DNA of 64,000 nucleotides from Kuschelorhynchus macadamiae (GCA_030620095.1 JAUTXW010000945.1:62001-126000); one strand, 5' to 3'. Positions 1 through 13,329 are shown, counted from the stretch's first letter. Notes: generated from the sequence alone by a model not told the origin. Translations and numbers: made by a program.

Positions 1-180
1 GATATAACATACAAGATTTCCTTTATTTGGAGTGTTTTTATTTTCCGATCAAGTATCTGTTTATATTTTTTTATTATCACATTGTAGACAAAAATATAAA
101 TTAAAAAGTAAGTAGTTGAATATGTCACGTGTGAGAAAAAAATAATTTGGTATATTATCGAACACTTTTAATCTTTCACA

Positions 181-398
181 TCTGTATTAACTAAAGAGGT
201 TTAAATTTAGACCAGGTCTAACTTGACAGTTACATGTTTAAGAAGACATTTGCAACAATTGAACAAATGTTTTTTCTAAATGTCACAATTACAAAATGAC
301 ACTGACATAAGCGAAACATAACAGGCGAACTAAGAGTTTTAAGTACCTAGGCAACTAAACCTGGTCCAACTATTAAACCTTTTTAGTGAATACGGGGG
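181..398. mobile_element. MITE related to the Tc1-like element at 47-48.7 kb
   Basis: The left end reads CTGTATTAACTAAAGAGG and the right end is its inverted counterpart, CCTTTTTAGTGAATACGGG. The first ~55 bases match, in inverted orientation, the right end of the Tc1-like element that terminates near 48729, including the stretch ACCAGGTCTAACTTGACAG. There is no coding capacity, and an ORF overlapping it on the minus strand is spurious. Inference: a nonautonomous deletion derivative mobilised by that Tc1-like family. Confidence 0.7.
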
Positions 399-756
399 TA
401 AGTGTTTTATTTCACATTTCAGTCTTTCGTCTTGGGTTTTAATTTTCGATTGGTGGCATGGGGGTAAAACCAACCCTAATCCAGGACAGATAAAAAAACG
501 TTTCTTTAAAAGCCAAGTAGTGCAGCAGTTGGTATTGTATTGTGTGACTTTTGAAGACAAAAACAGAAAGAATTTGGAATGATTAAAAGAGCATAGAAAT
601 TAAAAAATATTTCATCTGCAGGAGAATTTACCTTAACGCACCTACTTTATGTCGAGGTATCTAAATCGCTTAATTACTAAAGCAACTCTCTAATTTTTTT
701 CACCTTATACTAGAACTAGTGACCTGCTTGGTTATTTGAAATAAGGCTCTCTCTAC

Positions 757-1970
757 GAACTGTAACAAAAGTCTGGAACGCACCACCGAATATCTGGCAA
801 ATTACTTATCTAATTTTTTTTTTAATTTGCAGGCATAGGTTCGAAATTACGGCGGATCCGTTAGTGATATTCGCGATGATGCCAAGTCAAGTTTTTCAAA
901 ATCTGATTCTAAAAAAAATTTCTGAATACTCTAAACATATTTTAATGTAAACTTCATAGTTTTCGAAATATTTGCGATCAAACATTAACATTCAAAAAAT
1001 AAAAGGTGTTTCTTTCACCTAAGTAAAAGTCCATTGAGTTTAATTTGATAATGGATAATGAATTTTTAAACTGGTACCGAGAGAATAGAAATTCTAATGA
1101 TTCTGGGTTATGGCGACCGACGACGCCGACGCACACAGCAAGAAGTCTGCGATATTTTTACTGATAAATATCCCACCCGCAATCCAATAACAAGATCTAT
1201 TGTTACCAAAATTTTGAGGAAATTTGAAGTAACGGGACATGTGAAAGATGCTCCACGATGTGTCCGTCCCAAAACAACCACTGACGAAGGTAAGGATTTG
1301 GATATTTTAGTAAGCATAACAAAAAATTCCCATCTTTCAACTAGAAAAGTTGGCCAAAATAACAATACGTCTTACATGTCTGTGAAACGTCTTTTGAAAA
1401 CGAAAAAATATCATCCTAACAGAGTAATCTTGGTTCAGGAACTATCGGATGTTGAGTTTAACATGCATTTGCAATTCTGATGCGAGACCATGATAGAAAT
1501 CTGTAGTACAAATGAAGATTTCTTGTACGAAATAATGTTTTTGGATGAGTCGAATGGAACTGTTAATAGCCATAATTGCCGATATTGCGCTAGGGAAAAT
1601 CCTTATTGGGCGACACAAAACCACTAAAAATAATCTATGTTTGGGTCGGCGTTATAGGTCGGAAGATAATTGGTCCGTTTTTCATGGAAGCAAATTTAAA
1701 GGGTGAAAGATATTTGCAACTTTGGCGGAAATATTTCCCACTTTTATTGCCACATACAATAAACAATATCAATTCAACAGGATGGTGCACCACCGCATAA
1801 GATAAACATATAAGAAAAACAAAAGTTGCTATCAGATTCTAAAAAACTGTAGACTTGGCAACATCGCGGCTATCACTAACGGATCCACCGTAATTTCGAA
1901 CATAAGCCTACCAATAAAAAAGGAATAAATAAGTAATTCGCCAGATATTTGTTAGAGTTTGTATATTTCT
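757..1970 (+). pseudogene. Degenerate mariner-family transposon with transposase relic
   Basis: Inverted ends of ~125 bp (about 788-913 and 1828-1951) share AAATTACGG.GGATCCGTTAGTGATA. Between them, plus-strand fragments give a helix-turn-helix N-terminus (1097-1480; QQEVCDIF, ITRSIVTKILRKF), then FLDES with the first catalytic Asp (~1540), VWVGVIGRKIIGPFF (~1640) and QQDGAPPHK (~1780) with the second Asp. The third Asp region is missing. Several frameshifts and stops separate the pieces, so it cannot encode an active enzyme. It belongs to the same broad mariner group as the intact element at 5600-7854 but is clearly a different, older family. Confidence 0.75.
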
Positions 1971-3590
1971 GTATTTTAAAATTCTCCTGTAACTGTTTTC
2001 CAACAACAACCTAATTATTATTGAACAAAATTAATTCTCCTTTCTGAATAAACCGTTAGTTTCGATTTTAATCCTCGGAGTTGAACTGGACGCTAAACTT
2101 GTTAAGTATGTTACTAGCTAAAAAAAATCAGACATTCCTACATCCGAAATGTGTGTGTAAATAAATGTTTTTTTAATAACATCGTTTCAAAACAGTGCTT
2201 TTTAAATATCCCCAAAGGAATTGCAGGTCTAAAGAACAGACTGGCTATTAAATAGGACCTTCATTGCCTATCCATTTCCAATAATAACTGCTGGAAAACG
2301 GCTTACCTCTCCCACATACCTATGCTGTGTGTCTTAAGTTGTTGTGCAGAGGTAGATGACATCAGTCTATAGAAACTTAAGGTATAAATGACACAATTTT
2401 CTATTTTTGCTTAAAATATATTTTTTTATATTATTTATCGACAACTACCGCAGACTAGTCCACACATTGAGATACGTAATTTTCTTAAATATTTGTTTCT
2501 AGCATTAGTTTTTCTCAAAAAGTGTACCTACTGTACATATTATTAAATAACTACGTGCTAAACTAAATTTGGACATAGATTTTTTTTTTAATTTTGATAC
2601 GCCCCCATTTCTTTCCGCTGTGTTCAATTCATTTACCAGTTTCTACCAAATCACATCGAATTTGTATGCAAAAGTTAATTAAACGATAATGTTTTTTATG
2701 CTCATTTTTTAAACATTTTATTTGGCAAACATTTTGCTTCGGTATGCTGGATTGATTTGAAAATTTCTCACGACACTTTTTAAGCCAATCAGAAGTTTGT
2801 TTGTGGTTTCATTACCCTGGCAACCCAAAAAAAATTCAAAAATTTTCGTCGTCAAAGGTACCCTTAGCGAAATTAATAAGTGGAAATTTTATTGACATAT
2901 AAAATTTTTCTTTTACATAAAAATTAAATTTTATTTTTTATATAAAACAAGATAATTATAAAAAATCATTGCCCATGTAAAACAACATTTTATTTCATGT
3001 ATAATTACAAACATTAACTAAATATTTCAAATGTGTTTCCATGGTGAACAATTAATATTAGTTAAATATTTATGCTATTTTATTTAATGTATCTTTTTTA
3101 ATTCGCGAAAACTTCGTTGACATTTTCATAATCCTTTTTTGTACTACGATAAAAAACCGTAGTACCGACAGACAGGCAGACAGACCGAGGGAATTGAGAA
3201 AACATGTTTTTCGGCATCTAGGGGGATTTTTTCACGATTACAATAGTTCCCTTTTACAAGGAAAGTAAAAATCCTTTAAATGTTGATCGACATTCGACAT
3301 GTTCCTAGATATTTGTTTGGTGGAGTGATGACATTTTTTTGTAAACATCCATAACAAAAGACGGAGCACAGTTTACGGTTTACATTTAATTTGGAAAGTC
3401 ATATACACAAAACCAACTTTATTGGAAGCTAAAATTCGACTGTTTTGGTCTAGATATAGATAACCGATCTTTATATTATCCGTAGGTGTGTTCTGTGTTT
3501 TCCTTTTGATTTGAGAAAAAATGGTTTACTTTTGGTAGAAAAATATTATGGAGAATATTACTGTAGAACCAATGAAGGTTGGCCAAAACG
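1971..3590. other. Non-coding interval without recognised gene
   Basis: AT-rich sequence with stops in all frames. The only structure seen is a stretch at 3110-3270 (CGACAGACAGGCAGACAG, then TTTTTTCACGATTACAATAG). It resembles, in opposite orientation, the stretch at 46440-46560 (GAAAACATGTTTTCTCAATTCC), so it is a dispersed repeat. Confidence 0.5.
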
Positions 3591-3830
3591 TTTGAAACAA
3601 ATCGGTAAATTTCCTTTACTCAAAGATCCCTCGATGTGAACCTCTCATTTTATTAGGAATAGTGAAGTGTGACTCAATTTAATTCAGTACATAGTCATTT
3701 ACTAATACATATACTGTATTTTCAAACATTTGTATTGGGCGCCATTTTCTTCCATTATATTTCCTACCAATATTTTACCAGTTTCTATCTAAGCCACACT
3801 TGATTTTTGGGCATATTTTAAAATAAATTC
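3590..3830 (+). repeat. Dispersed repeat, inverted copy at 18575-18795
   Basis: Reading 18575-18795 in reverse complement reproduces this interval in order: the AAATTTCC block, the AGTGAA(A)CGTG/AGTGAAGTGTGAC block, ACATAGTCA, the CTGT.TTTTCAAACATTT block, GGGCGCCATTTT and ACCAGTTTCTA. No ORF. Identity of the repeat is unknown. Confidence 0.65.
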
Positions 3831-4680
3831 AAGTTGTTGAGATTGACACATACTGCCATTTTGTTACGTCCTGTTGAATTCGCACCAGTTTATCCCTATA
3901 TCACATTTAATTTTTTTTCGCAAAATGTAAAGTCAATTGAATAACATTTTTTTAGGTTGATTTTTTTAAAATTTTATATGACCGCCATTTTCCTTCGCCA
4001 TCGAATTCTTAGCACAATTTTACTTCTGTATCACACTTAATGCTTGCACAAAATTTAAAATTATTCTAATATGTAGTTTTTTTCAGGCTGATTTATTAAA
4101 TATTTTATTACATCGCCATTTTGTTTTGCTATCTTATATCCATACCAAAATGTAGCCAGTTCCTTCCTACGTAACAACTGATTTTGTGCAAAATTTGAGG
4201 TAAATTGGAAAATTAGTTTTCTTACTAATAATTTTTTAACGTTTCAAGACCACCATCTTGTTCCGGCATATTTACCAAAATATTACCAGGTCATCCACAT
4301 CCACCCGCGAACTGCCAGAAAAACCGACAGATGAAATTAATAAACTTATTTAACATAAGCATCTAGAGAAGCTAAAACGTGAAGATATGTAAAACCTGAG
4401 TGGGTGATTTTTTCACGATTACAAAGATTTTATTTGGCCGCCATCTTAAATTAGTACCACCGTTTTAGTAGTTTATACCCCAATTAGTTATGACTCACAA
4501 TATGAAATCAGCCAATTAAGTAGTGTTTTCAAATTGAATTTTAAAATATTTTATTATGCAGCAATTTTGTTCCACCATCTTGGATTAGTATACAAATTTT
4601 ACCAGTTGATTCCTACATAATAATTGATTTTTGTGTAAAATTGAGGAAGACGGGTGTGTTATCAGTGAGAATTTCTTTCT
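3735..4680 (+). repeat. Degenerate GCCATTTT repeat array
   Basis: A diverged unit of about 110-190 bp recurs with starts near 3741, 3852, 3982, 4108, 4249, 4440 and 4562. Each has a (G/C)CCATTTTNTTCC-like block, then ACCAAAATTTTACCAG-TT, a TCACACTTGATTTTTG-like block and AAATTT-AGGTAAATTG. Single related copies occur near 2601, 10225 (inverted), 18600 (inverted) and 53040. It looks like a decayed minisatellite-bearing element. Nothing coding is present. Confidence 0.6.
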
Positions 4681-4693
4681 ATGGTTTTTTATA

Positions 4694-4706
4694 CCTTGAT
4701 GTGCAA

Positions 4707-4767
<61 letters not shown>

Positions 4768-4981
4768 GGAGTAAGCAGCATTAAAATAATGGCCATCTCT
4801 CTCTGGCGCTAAATTTGAAGTTGTATATATAATTGTGTTACAATTAGATTATATTTGATTTTATGTGGATAAATTTTTATGTATGTTATGTATACTTATT
4901 TGGCTATTAAAACAATCATCGCGCTTATGTCATTTTTTACACATTATTTATACTATTGTTAATCTTGACGTACAAATAAAA

Positions 4982-5053
<72 letters not shown>

Positions 5054-5240
5054 AGAGGATTAAGCAGAATTAAAATAATGGCATCCTCTTTCTTGCGCTA
5101 AATTTGAAGTTGTATATATAATTGTGTTAGAATTAGATTCTATTTGATTTTATATGGACAAGTTTTTATGTATGTTATGTATACTTAATTGGCTAATAAA
5201 ACAATCATCGAGCTTATATCATTTTTATACATTATTTATA
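4694..5240 (+). repeat. Two tandem ~273-bp units each carrying a (TA)n tract
   Basis: Unit 1 starts at CTTGATGTGCAAATAA (about 4695) and unit 2 at CTTGACGTACAAATAA (about 4968). Each continues with (TA)n (4709-4764 and 4986-5053), then a GGAGTAAGCAG/GGATTAAGCAG block, GCGCTAAATTTGAAGTTG and AAAACAATCATCG. The (TA)n tracts create long Ile-Tyr ORFs that are not genes. Confidence 0.8.
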
Positions 5241-5535
5241 CTATTGTAAGTATAAGGTGTAAGAACCTATTTTATTTTGTTAACCATTTTTTATTTCATT
5301 GCTCAACATATGTATTTATTTTTGACTATTTTAAAGTCGTTAAAAGTTGTGAATAAATAATACTTAGATCATCCATGTCTTTTTTTATTTAGGCATTCAT
5401 TGCCAAGGGAAATCTTTGTGGGATTTTTTTTGGAAATTGCAGTTTTGAAAAACTTTGACGTGATTTGTGCTGTCTTTTGTCACCTGCAATCACTTTTTTG
5501 TCTAGTTATTCTTTTTGTAAAACAGTGGAGATTTA
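5228..5535 (+). repeat. Direct repeat left of intact mariner; partner at 8233-8585
   Basis: Shared blocks in order are GGTGTAAGAA.CTATTTTATTTTG, TTTTAAAGTCGTTAA.AGTTG, GTGATTTGTGCTGT and a CACTTTT..TCTAG block. The two copies flank the mariner insertion and its (TA)n tracts. This suggests an older repeat family whose (TA)n tail took the mariner insertion. Confidence 0.7.

Positions 5536-5599
<64 letters not shown>
5534..5599. repeat. (TA)n microsatellite, left flank of mariner
   Basis: Uninterrupted TA repeats run directly into the CAGGGTGTCC terminus of the mariner element at 5600. Confidence 0.95.
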
Positions 5600-5602
<3 letters not shown>

Positions 5603-6028
5603 GGTGTCCGGGAAAATGTGGGAGATCTCTCGGACTCAGATAGAACATTAAAAAATAAGATGACAAGTTCCCATAAATTTTTTTCCTAGCGGCCCTCCCT
5701 AGGGAGATACGGCCCCCTAAAGAACCCCACTGGAAATCGGTTTTTCTAGAATAACTTTTAAACGACTCAATATAATTTAACGAAAATTTAATATGATAGA
5801 CAGTAGTAAGGACCTCTCAAAATACTCCCTTAAAACATAATTAGCTTGTTTAGTTTACCAGGGACGGACTAGATTGTACATTTTAACGCTCAAATTTTTA
5901 ACACCCTGTATGATAAGGAGTTAAAAAAAATAAATTTGGATACCTTGAACATTAAGCTAAAGAAAAGGTGCTCTTGTTCATTGTCGATAAAATGAACCGT
6001 TTTCGAGAAAAAAAATAATAAAAGTATT
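5600..6028 (+). repeat. Left long terminal inverted repeat of mariner
   Basis: Matches the reverse complement of 7427-7854 from the terminal CAGGGTG to the inner CGTTTTCGAGAAAA block. Long arms are unusual for mariner, whose inverted repeats are normally ~30 bp. Confidence 0.9.
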
Positions 6029-6215
6029 AATGTTTTATTATTGTTTATTTATCAGTATTAAAGAATGCACTTTTTTACAAACGTTACTATGGTACGAAAT
6101 AAATAATCTCGCATTGACGTGTGCATTTGAAATCTTCTTGACACGTTGATCTTTTTGTACCTACCTCGATATTAATTTATTAAATTTTGAATACCTTGGT
6201 AAATTTAATTCGATA

Positions 6216-7360
6216 ATGGGATACACATTTAGTGAGTATGCAGATATGCATCTTATGTACGGACTTGCATCTTGCAATGCTTATGAAGCAACAAGGTTGT
6301 ATGGAGAAAGATATCCTAATCGCAATATTCCAAATGAGAAAACATTTCAGCGAATTGACCAACGTCTAAGAGAAACTGGTGGGCAATTCTCAATTAATAA
6401 GGTAACATTATTGACGTTCATTAATTATTTTTAGGAAGTTTTGGGAAAAGGAGTACTGATGCTGGTGTGAGGAGAACAGTACGTACGGTGCAATTGGAGG
6501 AAGATATTTTGGATACTGTAGCTGATACTCCCTCAATAAGCACTCGAATATTAGCCGCGCAGCTTCATGTGTCAAAAAGTACAGTTGCTGAAGTACTTAA
6601 AGAACAGTTGTTATACCCTTATCATCTGCAAAAAGTGCATCAACTACTTCCTGAAGATTTTCCTCGAAGAATCCAGTTCGCAAACTGGTTGTTAGATCAA
6701 CAACGAACAAACCCAAACTTCATTAGCATTATTCTTTTTATCGATGAAGCAGGATTTACCAAAGATGGTATTGTAAATTTACATAACTCGCATGTATGGG
6801 CTGATGAAAACCCTCATGCCACTGTCGTTCATCATCATCAACATCAGTTTCAATCCATTAATGTTTGGGCAGGAATAATCGGCAATTTTTTCATTGGACC
6901 ATGCGTATTACCGGCACGATTGAATGGTGAACTTTATTTAGAGTTCCTTCAGAACGCTTTTCTAGATTCAATAGAGCATTTGCCACTTGAAACCCGCCAA
7001 AGGATGCATTTTATGCATGATGGAGCCCCACCCCATTTTAGCGTTGCTGTACGGGACCACCTAAATAACGTCTATGGAAACCGTTGGATAGGCAGAGGAG
7101 GTCCCATTGCCTGGCCTCCACGGTCTCCCGACCTAACGCCAATGGATTTCTACCTGTGGGGTCATCTCAAAACCTTGGTGTATTCCTCTCCGGTTGCTAC
7201 TAGGGAGGAACTTTTACAGAGAATCACGTTTCATTGCGATATGATAAGGAACAATGCTGGGTTGTTGTGGCGAGTACAGCAGTCCTCTATTCGTCGTGCC
7301 CGCGAGTGCATCACAAATCACGGAGCACATGTTGAACCCACTTATGAAGTTTTTAATTGA
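6216..7360 (+). CDS. Mariner-family transposase, two exons (6216-6378, 6435-7360)
   Basis: DDD-type cut-and-paste transposase. The N-terminal exon encodes a helix-turn-helix region (EYADMHLMYGLA, RLYGERYPNRN). Removing a 56-bp GT...AG intron (6379-6434) restores RLRETG-SFGKRSTDAG and gives one 362-residue frame, the normal mariner length. Exon 2 carries the second HTH, LFIDEAGF (first Asp), NVWAGIIG, MHDGAPPHF (second Asp) and WPPRSPDLTPMDFYLWG (third Asp), with 36 residues between the second and third Asp. The unspliced exon 1 frame stops soon after the donor, and exon 2 alone lacks an ATG. The gene is centred between near-identical inverted repeats. No frameshift or stop was found, so it may be active. 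Confidence 0.9.
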
Positions 7361-7426
7361 CTTTTTTCTATTTAGCGTATTAGGTTGTTCAGGATCAAAA
7401 CATATTTAATACTCCCAAAGTTGTAT

Positions 7427-8068
<642 letters not shown>

Positions 8069-8232
8069 TTTTTGTTTTTTAATATTGTGAGTTTACAGCC
8101 CTATTTCTTTAGCGTGGGGTAAATTTTATGGAACGCTATATTTACATCGTTGGTTTATAACTGCCTAATAATACACTGTATTGTAGTTTTGTTTTTGGTG
8201 ATACACAGTAATATGTATCTTGTTATTAGAAC

Positions 8233-8585
8233 AACAACATTATTTATAATATTGTAGGTATGAGGTGTAAGAATCTATTTTATTTTGAAAAAGTTTTTGT
8301 TATTTAATTGCCCAATTGGTGCATTCATTTTTGATTGTTTTAAAGTCGTTAACAGTTGTGAATAAACTATACTTAGATCGTGTAGGTCTTTTTTCTTACT
8401 TACTTACTTCTTCTTCACCATTTCAATGAATTTTCTTTTATTGGAATTTTTTGCGGTGTTCAGAACCTTGCAATTTTGAAAATCTATGAAGTGATTTGTG
8501 CTGTTTTGCAAGTGTGCATGTATTTTTTTGCAACCTGCAGTCACTTTTATATCTAGCTATTCTTTGTTGTAAATCAGTAGAGGTC
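8233..8585 (+). repeat. Direct repeat partner of 5228-5535
   Basis: Reproduces the order of blocks seen left of the mariner (GTATGAGGTGTAAGAATC, TTTTAAAGTCGTTAACAG, GAAGTGATTTGTGCTGTTTT). Confidence 0.7.
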
Positions 8586-8589
8586 CCAA

Positions 8590-10520
8590 TATAATTTGTG
8601 TTACAATTAATTCACTTAAGAGAATAAATTACATTTAGATTTTAATTTGGCTCATCAAGATCTTTTAGCCTGAAGAAAGTGTTACCTATTTTTGATATTT
8701 GTTTGCCACATGTTTTGACGTTCACAGGTTCAAAAAGAATTTTTTTCTAGTTTATGTCTCATTTCTTCATAATAAAGTAGAGAGAAATAATCAATTACCA
8801 TGTAAAAAGGCACTGATATTAGGCGAAAGAGTCGGATTTTTGATTATTATTTATTAGAGCAACATTAATTTTTGAAGGCAGCATTAACGCTGTATTATTG
8901 TTATTATTAAGTGTTGTATTAATATAATTATATAGAAATTTGTTAAGAATTTATTTAGGGTAGAAATTATTTAAACATGTTTTTTTAAATTTACTATTAA
9001 ATAATCTGGATGGCTTATTTTTTTTATTCTGTTACGTAATGATAATCCCAAATTACCTTAACTTTTTTAAAGCTTTAAGAATACGTCACCCCTTTTGAAT
9101 GTGTTTGTTAACTTTAATGACCAGATGGCTTTTGCTGTTTAATTCAAGAGGGTCGATTACCCCTTTCTTGCAGGGCTGTAATTTTGCATGTTATGGGCAT
9201 ATAAATAGTAACATACTAAAAAACGTTGGTGACGTGTTTCTTAAAATGAGAATGGCATGAGAAACTTGAGTAGAAGACTAGCTTAGGAACACGGTTATTA
9301 TACCGTTCAAACCCTTCTAGCTTGTATAATATGAAAGATAGCTCATGAAATAGTCTATAAAATATTCCGCACTATGGGATCAAAAATTCTTTAAGTAAAA
9401 TGAATAATAACAACTAGAAGGAATAGTGGATATAACCCAAAATAAAATAACGGTTTTACGTCAATTATTGTTATTGTCTGGTCAATATATAAATATAGTA
9501 AGTTAATCGACATACAACAACACACTTACTAAGTATCTCTAGTTGGTAGTTCCTAAATATAAGTCAAAATTTTTAATACAAAAAATTTTAGCCTGATTGT
9601 AGAAAATAGATAAAGCAAACGAATTCTAAGTGTGGAAAGTTTACCATATTGTGTAAACTATGTCAATTGCGGACTCATCAGCTTCTTTATTCGATCTACG
9701 ACATTATTTTTTGTTGCAACAAACACCTTGAGGCTTTTGGCGGGGCTTCAATTCATATCGTTACACGATGTGACAACCAGAAACTTTACAATGTTAAATG
9801 ATAAATCAATATTTATATATCCTTTATATCTGGTGCGTTAGAAAAATTGAATGATTTTAACATATAATTATGTTAAAGAAATTAGCATTCAAGAATTTCG
9901 AAATAACAATAGATAATAGAGGAAAGTACACATAAATGTACAATAGCTATTTCACAGAAAATAAGCATAGTTAATTTAATCAGTCTTTTACGGTCACGCA
10001 TATATATTATAAGGTCATGCTTATAGAAGTTAAATAACTGTTTTATTGTGAACATGTGGCAAAATAAATTTGTTTTGGAAACTGAAATAGAAATAAACTT
10101 TTCTCAAAATACTGCTTCTCTGTTTTTAGCAGAATAAATTTGTCTTTCTATATTGTAATAGACTATCAAAGTATATTATGGTGTATCTGGTGTCTGCTCT
10201 TTACCTTATTGACTTTAAATTACAAAAATTAGATGTGATAGAGGGATAAACTGGTAAAATTTTGGTACGAATTCAACATGACGAAACAAACTGTCGGTTT
10301 TAAGAAATGTTTAAAAAATCAGGGAAAAATAGTATATTAAATCACTAGTTTCAGAAAATATGATTTAATAGCTCGATTCCTAATGTTTAAGACTACAATA
10401 AGATAATCATATGCTATATATTATGATCTCATCAGTCAGCTATAGAAGCTCTAATAATTATATGATTGAGAAAAGTATAAAAGAAAACAAATATTCTCGA
10501 ACAAGAAAAACAAGTTTTAT
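8590..10520. other. Non-coding interval without recognised gene
   Basis: AT-rich, with stops in all frames. The only structure noticed is an inverted single copy of the GCCATTTT repeat family near 10225-10300 (AAACTGGTAAAATTTTGGTA). Confidence 0.5.
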
Positions 10521-10527
10521 AAAAATA

Positions 10528-10765
10528 TCAACTTGGTTTTGCAGCAAGAAATTCTTCCAATAAATTATCTAAATTAATATATCTAGCTCTTTCAGTCTTT
10601 ATGCTAATCAACGCAAGGGAAGGTAGTCTGTCTCTCTTCTCCCATAAATTGACGCAGATTGATTATTTCCCATTTAGAAAACGATGTATCTGGTTCAGCC
10701 GAGGTAATTGGAAGAACTGCAAACAATCGAGGAAACAATTGAATGACAACGCACAACTTTAGGTA
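10528..10765 (-). pseudogene. hAT transposase C-terminal (dimerisation domain) remnant
   Basis: In reverse complement, short frames read FAVLPITSAEPDTSFSKWEI, then MGEERQ, then LALISIKTERARY and LDNLLEEFLAAKPS. The order matches the hAT C-terminal dimerisation domain seen complete at 18248-18475 (SSSVERNFSTLKRIK, LLSIENKLL, DDVIDEFAK). A frameshift occurs in the middle and no other domain is nearby. It is an isolated old fragment. Confidence 0.6.
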
Positions 10766-11723
10766 GCAGTTCTACATAAAATCACACTCTTTATAAAAAG
10801 AAATAGCCACAACTAATGGTTTTACGCTATCTAAAATTTATATTTCTTTTTGAAATAAATATTTTAATTGGTTTTGTTTTAACGCAATACATAAATGTGC
10901 CGTAAGGTAACTAGTATATTTTTTTAACCAAGTTTCAAATATTTAAATTTCTCATTAGGTTGGCAAAATTTGTAGTTTCAATATGACTGAAAACCTATAT
11001 AATAAATCACTGTGTCAACAAAAATTCCATTCGCAAAGCTCTTAAATGCCGACCCCTTCGCATCGCGGCGGTTACGAGGATGTTAGCACACACCTAATTC
11101 ATCTTTAAATATTAATACAATACCACTTAAAGTGATGGAAAAGAAAAATGTAATATATGGAAAAGCGGCGAAATTAAAAAAATACGCTTAAGCGTTTAGT
11201 GTTTTTACATGTTTAAGTTGAGCCATACTCCATAAAACCTTAAATTGGTAAGATCCTTTCACTATAAACAAATAAAACTGTTAAACTTGTGATCAAATGA
11301 ATTTTAAAATATTGAATTTATTGTTTAATAATAGTTTGTATTGCTGCAGAAATTACCATAATACAACCATCGGTTGTAGAAGAAAATCCGTTTTTTTCTA
11401 TTCCTTCGCCTTTTCTAATTCATTTCTAGAGAATATATTCTGGCTAGAGATGCAAAGCTTAGGAAAGCCAAAAAAAGTTTCCGTGAAATTTCTATTTTTC
11501 GGAAGTTTCTAAACAGGTTCTTTAAATTTAAGAAAACTGGAAAAGTTCACATTAATGTGACGTTTTGCACTAAATATGACGTTAATTTTGTATTATAAAA
11601 ACCTAAAAGTAGAATACCCAATATTGGAAAATTATTTATTACGTTTTATGTAAAAGCTTAATAAGATACATACATGTTTCTTATGTTATTCTTTTAAATC
11701 AGGTTATATATCTTATAGTTATA

Positions 11724-13326
11724 CAGGGTGCCACTAAATAATTGTCCGAAATTTCAGGAAAAAAGTTTTATGAACATAGGTCCGGAAATGCTTTGTTTTC
11801 AAGATACAGGGTGCCTAAGTTTTCATATTTTTTATTTATTTTTTACACACCGTAAACATTTCTAGAGATAATTTATTTAAATTTGGCACATGATATACGG
11901 TGACTAATGTCTACGAAACGAGTATAATAAGTTTTCAAAAAATCCATTGAGTGTTACTTTTTTGCGGGTCGTGATAGCTAAGTGACCTTCGCTAACAACA
12001 TTTTTAGTATGAAATTAGTTTGGACGGCGCCGATGGCTGAGATAAAGATCCCTTTTTTATCAGTTTTACCAAATTAATCCTACTTAAAGTGTATAATGAA
12101 AATGAAACGAAGCACTGTTTAAAAAAACCAAAAAAAATTGGATGGCTGAAACTAATTAAGTTCAAATTAACTGTTCCAGTTAAAACGAACGCGTCGAAAT
12201 ATCCCTTGCATGTAGATAATTTTCATCTGCAATGGGCACAGCGTATATCAGGTTTTTTAAATGTCCCCCCGGGGTTTAAATCTGACGAACGAGGTGGCCA
12301 AGCCGCTGGACCCCTACATCCGAACCAACTTCGTCCAAAACTTCCATTTATCAACTAAAAATGGGATGGTGTCTAGTCATGTAGAAACAATATTCCATTT
12401 CGGTCTGCTAATAAAATATGTTTCTATAAAGCCGGCAACTCATCATTTACAAAAATTAAATAATCTTCCCCGCTCAACCTAAAATAATTTTAACGTGGCA
12501 TTATAAAGAATACAACAGAAATAGTACCTTACCTATTTGGCAGAAAAACTGGTCCCAGAAGATTACCTCCCAAGATGCCTATCTATACCTTCACGGAAAA
12601 TCGAACTTAATGTTGAAGAAAATCAGTTGGTATTAAAACTTATACCATTTGTTGGTGATAGCGGTACATTAATTGTTCATGCAAGGCTTGCTGATTTACA
12701 CCTTCACGTACACTTATCCTCACTCCAGAAGCACAAGGCTCATTTTCGACAATTCTTAATATTCGTTCTTTCACTTCTGCGAATAGTTACGTTACGTTGG
12801 CTGTTTCAATCTGCTAACTCGTACATGAAATTAATGTCAGCTAATTCAGCAACTGAATAATTTCATTTTCATTGATAATGGAAAGTGGTAAAATCAATCA
12901 AACACAATTTGAAGCAAGAAATTAAAAGCAAATAGTTAAAAAGTCACGAGTCGCTCGAGAATGTTAACGTCAACGAAAGACCGTTGCCATGACAAACTGA
13001 CTCCCAAACACAACAATAATCATGGCCTACTGTAAAGCTTCAAGTTGGGGAAAAATAAAATTATTGTGTTAATGCATTTTGAGTGTAAAGTTTCCTATGC
13101 ACGAATGAACATTCCGATAAATAAAACGATAGAAAATATAGAATTAAAGTAACATATCAAAGAGTTAGAGAACAGAATGATGAGTATGATTTTCTAATTG
13201 CGCAGCCAGTGACTGAGTAGTAAAAAGTCGTCGAGTCAATAGAGTCACGACCCGGAGAAAAGTACCACCGTATTTGTTTAGCACTATACGCCTCTGAATT
13301 CCGGGCACTTATTTAGTAACACCTTG
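11724..13326 (-). pseudogene. Degenerate mariner-family element, minus-strand transposase
   Basis: Terminal inverted repeats are CAGGGTGCCACTAAATAA at 11724 and the inverted TTATTTAGTAACACCTTG ending at 13326, each next to TA. Minus-strand frames give ILRIVENEPCASGVRI (HTH), LHEQLMYRYHQQMV, LIPTDFLQH and GPAAWPPRSSDLNP followed by LIYAVPIADENYL. This is the order of a mariner transposase with DE, DG and SPD boxes eroded or lost. Three plus-strand ORFs over the same DNA (12089-12860) are antisense shadows. Multiple frameshifts show it is dead. Confidence 0.75.
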
Positions 13327-13329
13327 TAT

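Noticed and set aside
12089..12860. Three plus-strand ORFs
   Set aside because: They are antisense to a recognisable, degenerate minus-strand mariner transposase (WPPRSSDLNP, LHEQLMYRYH).
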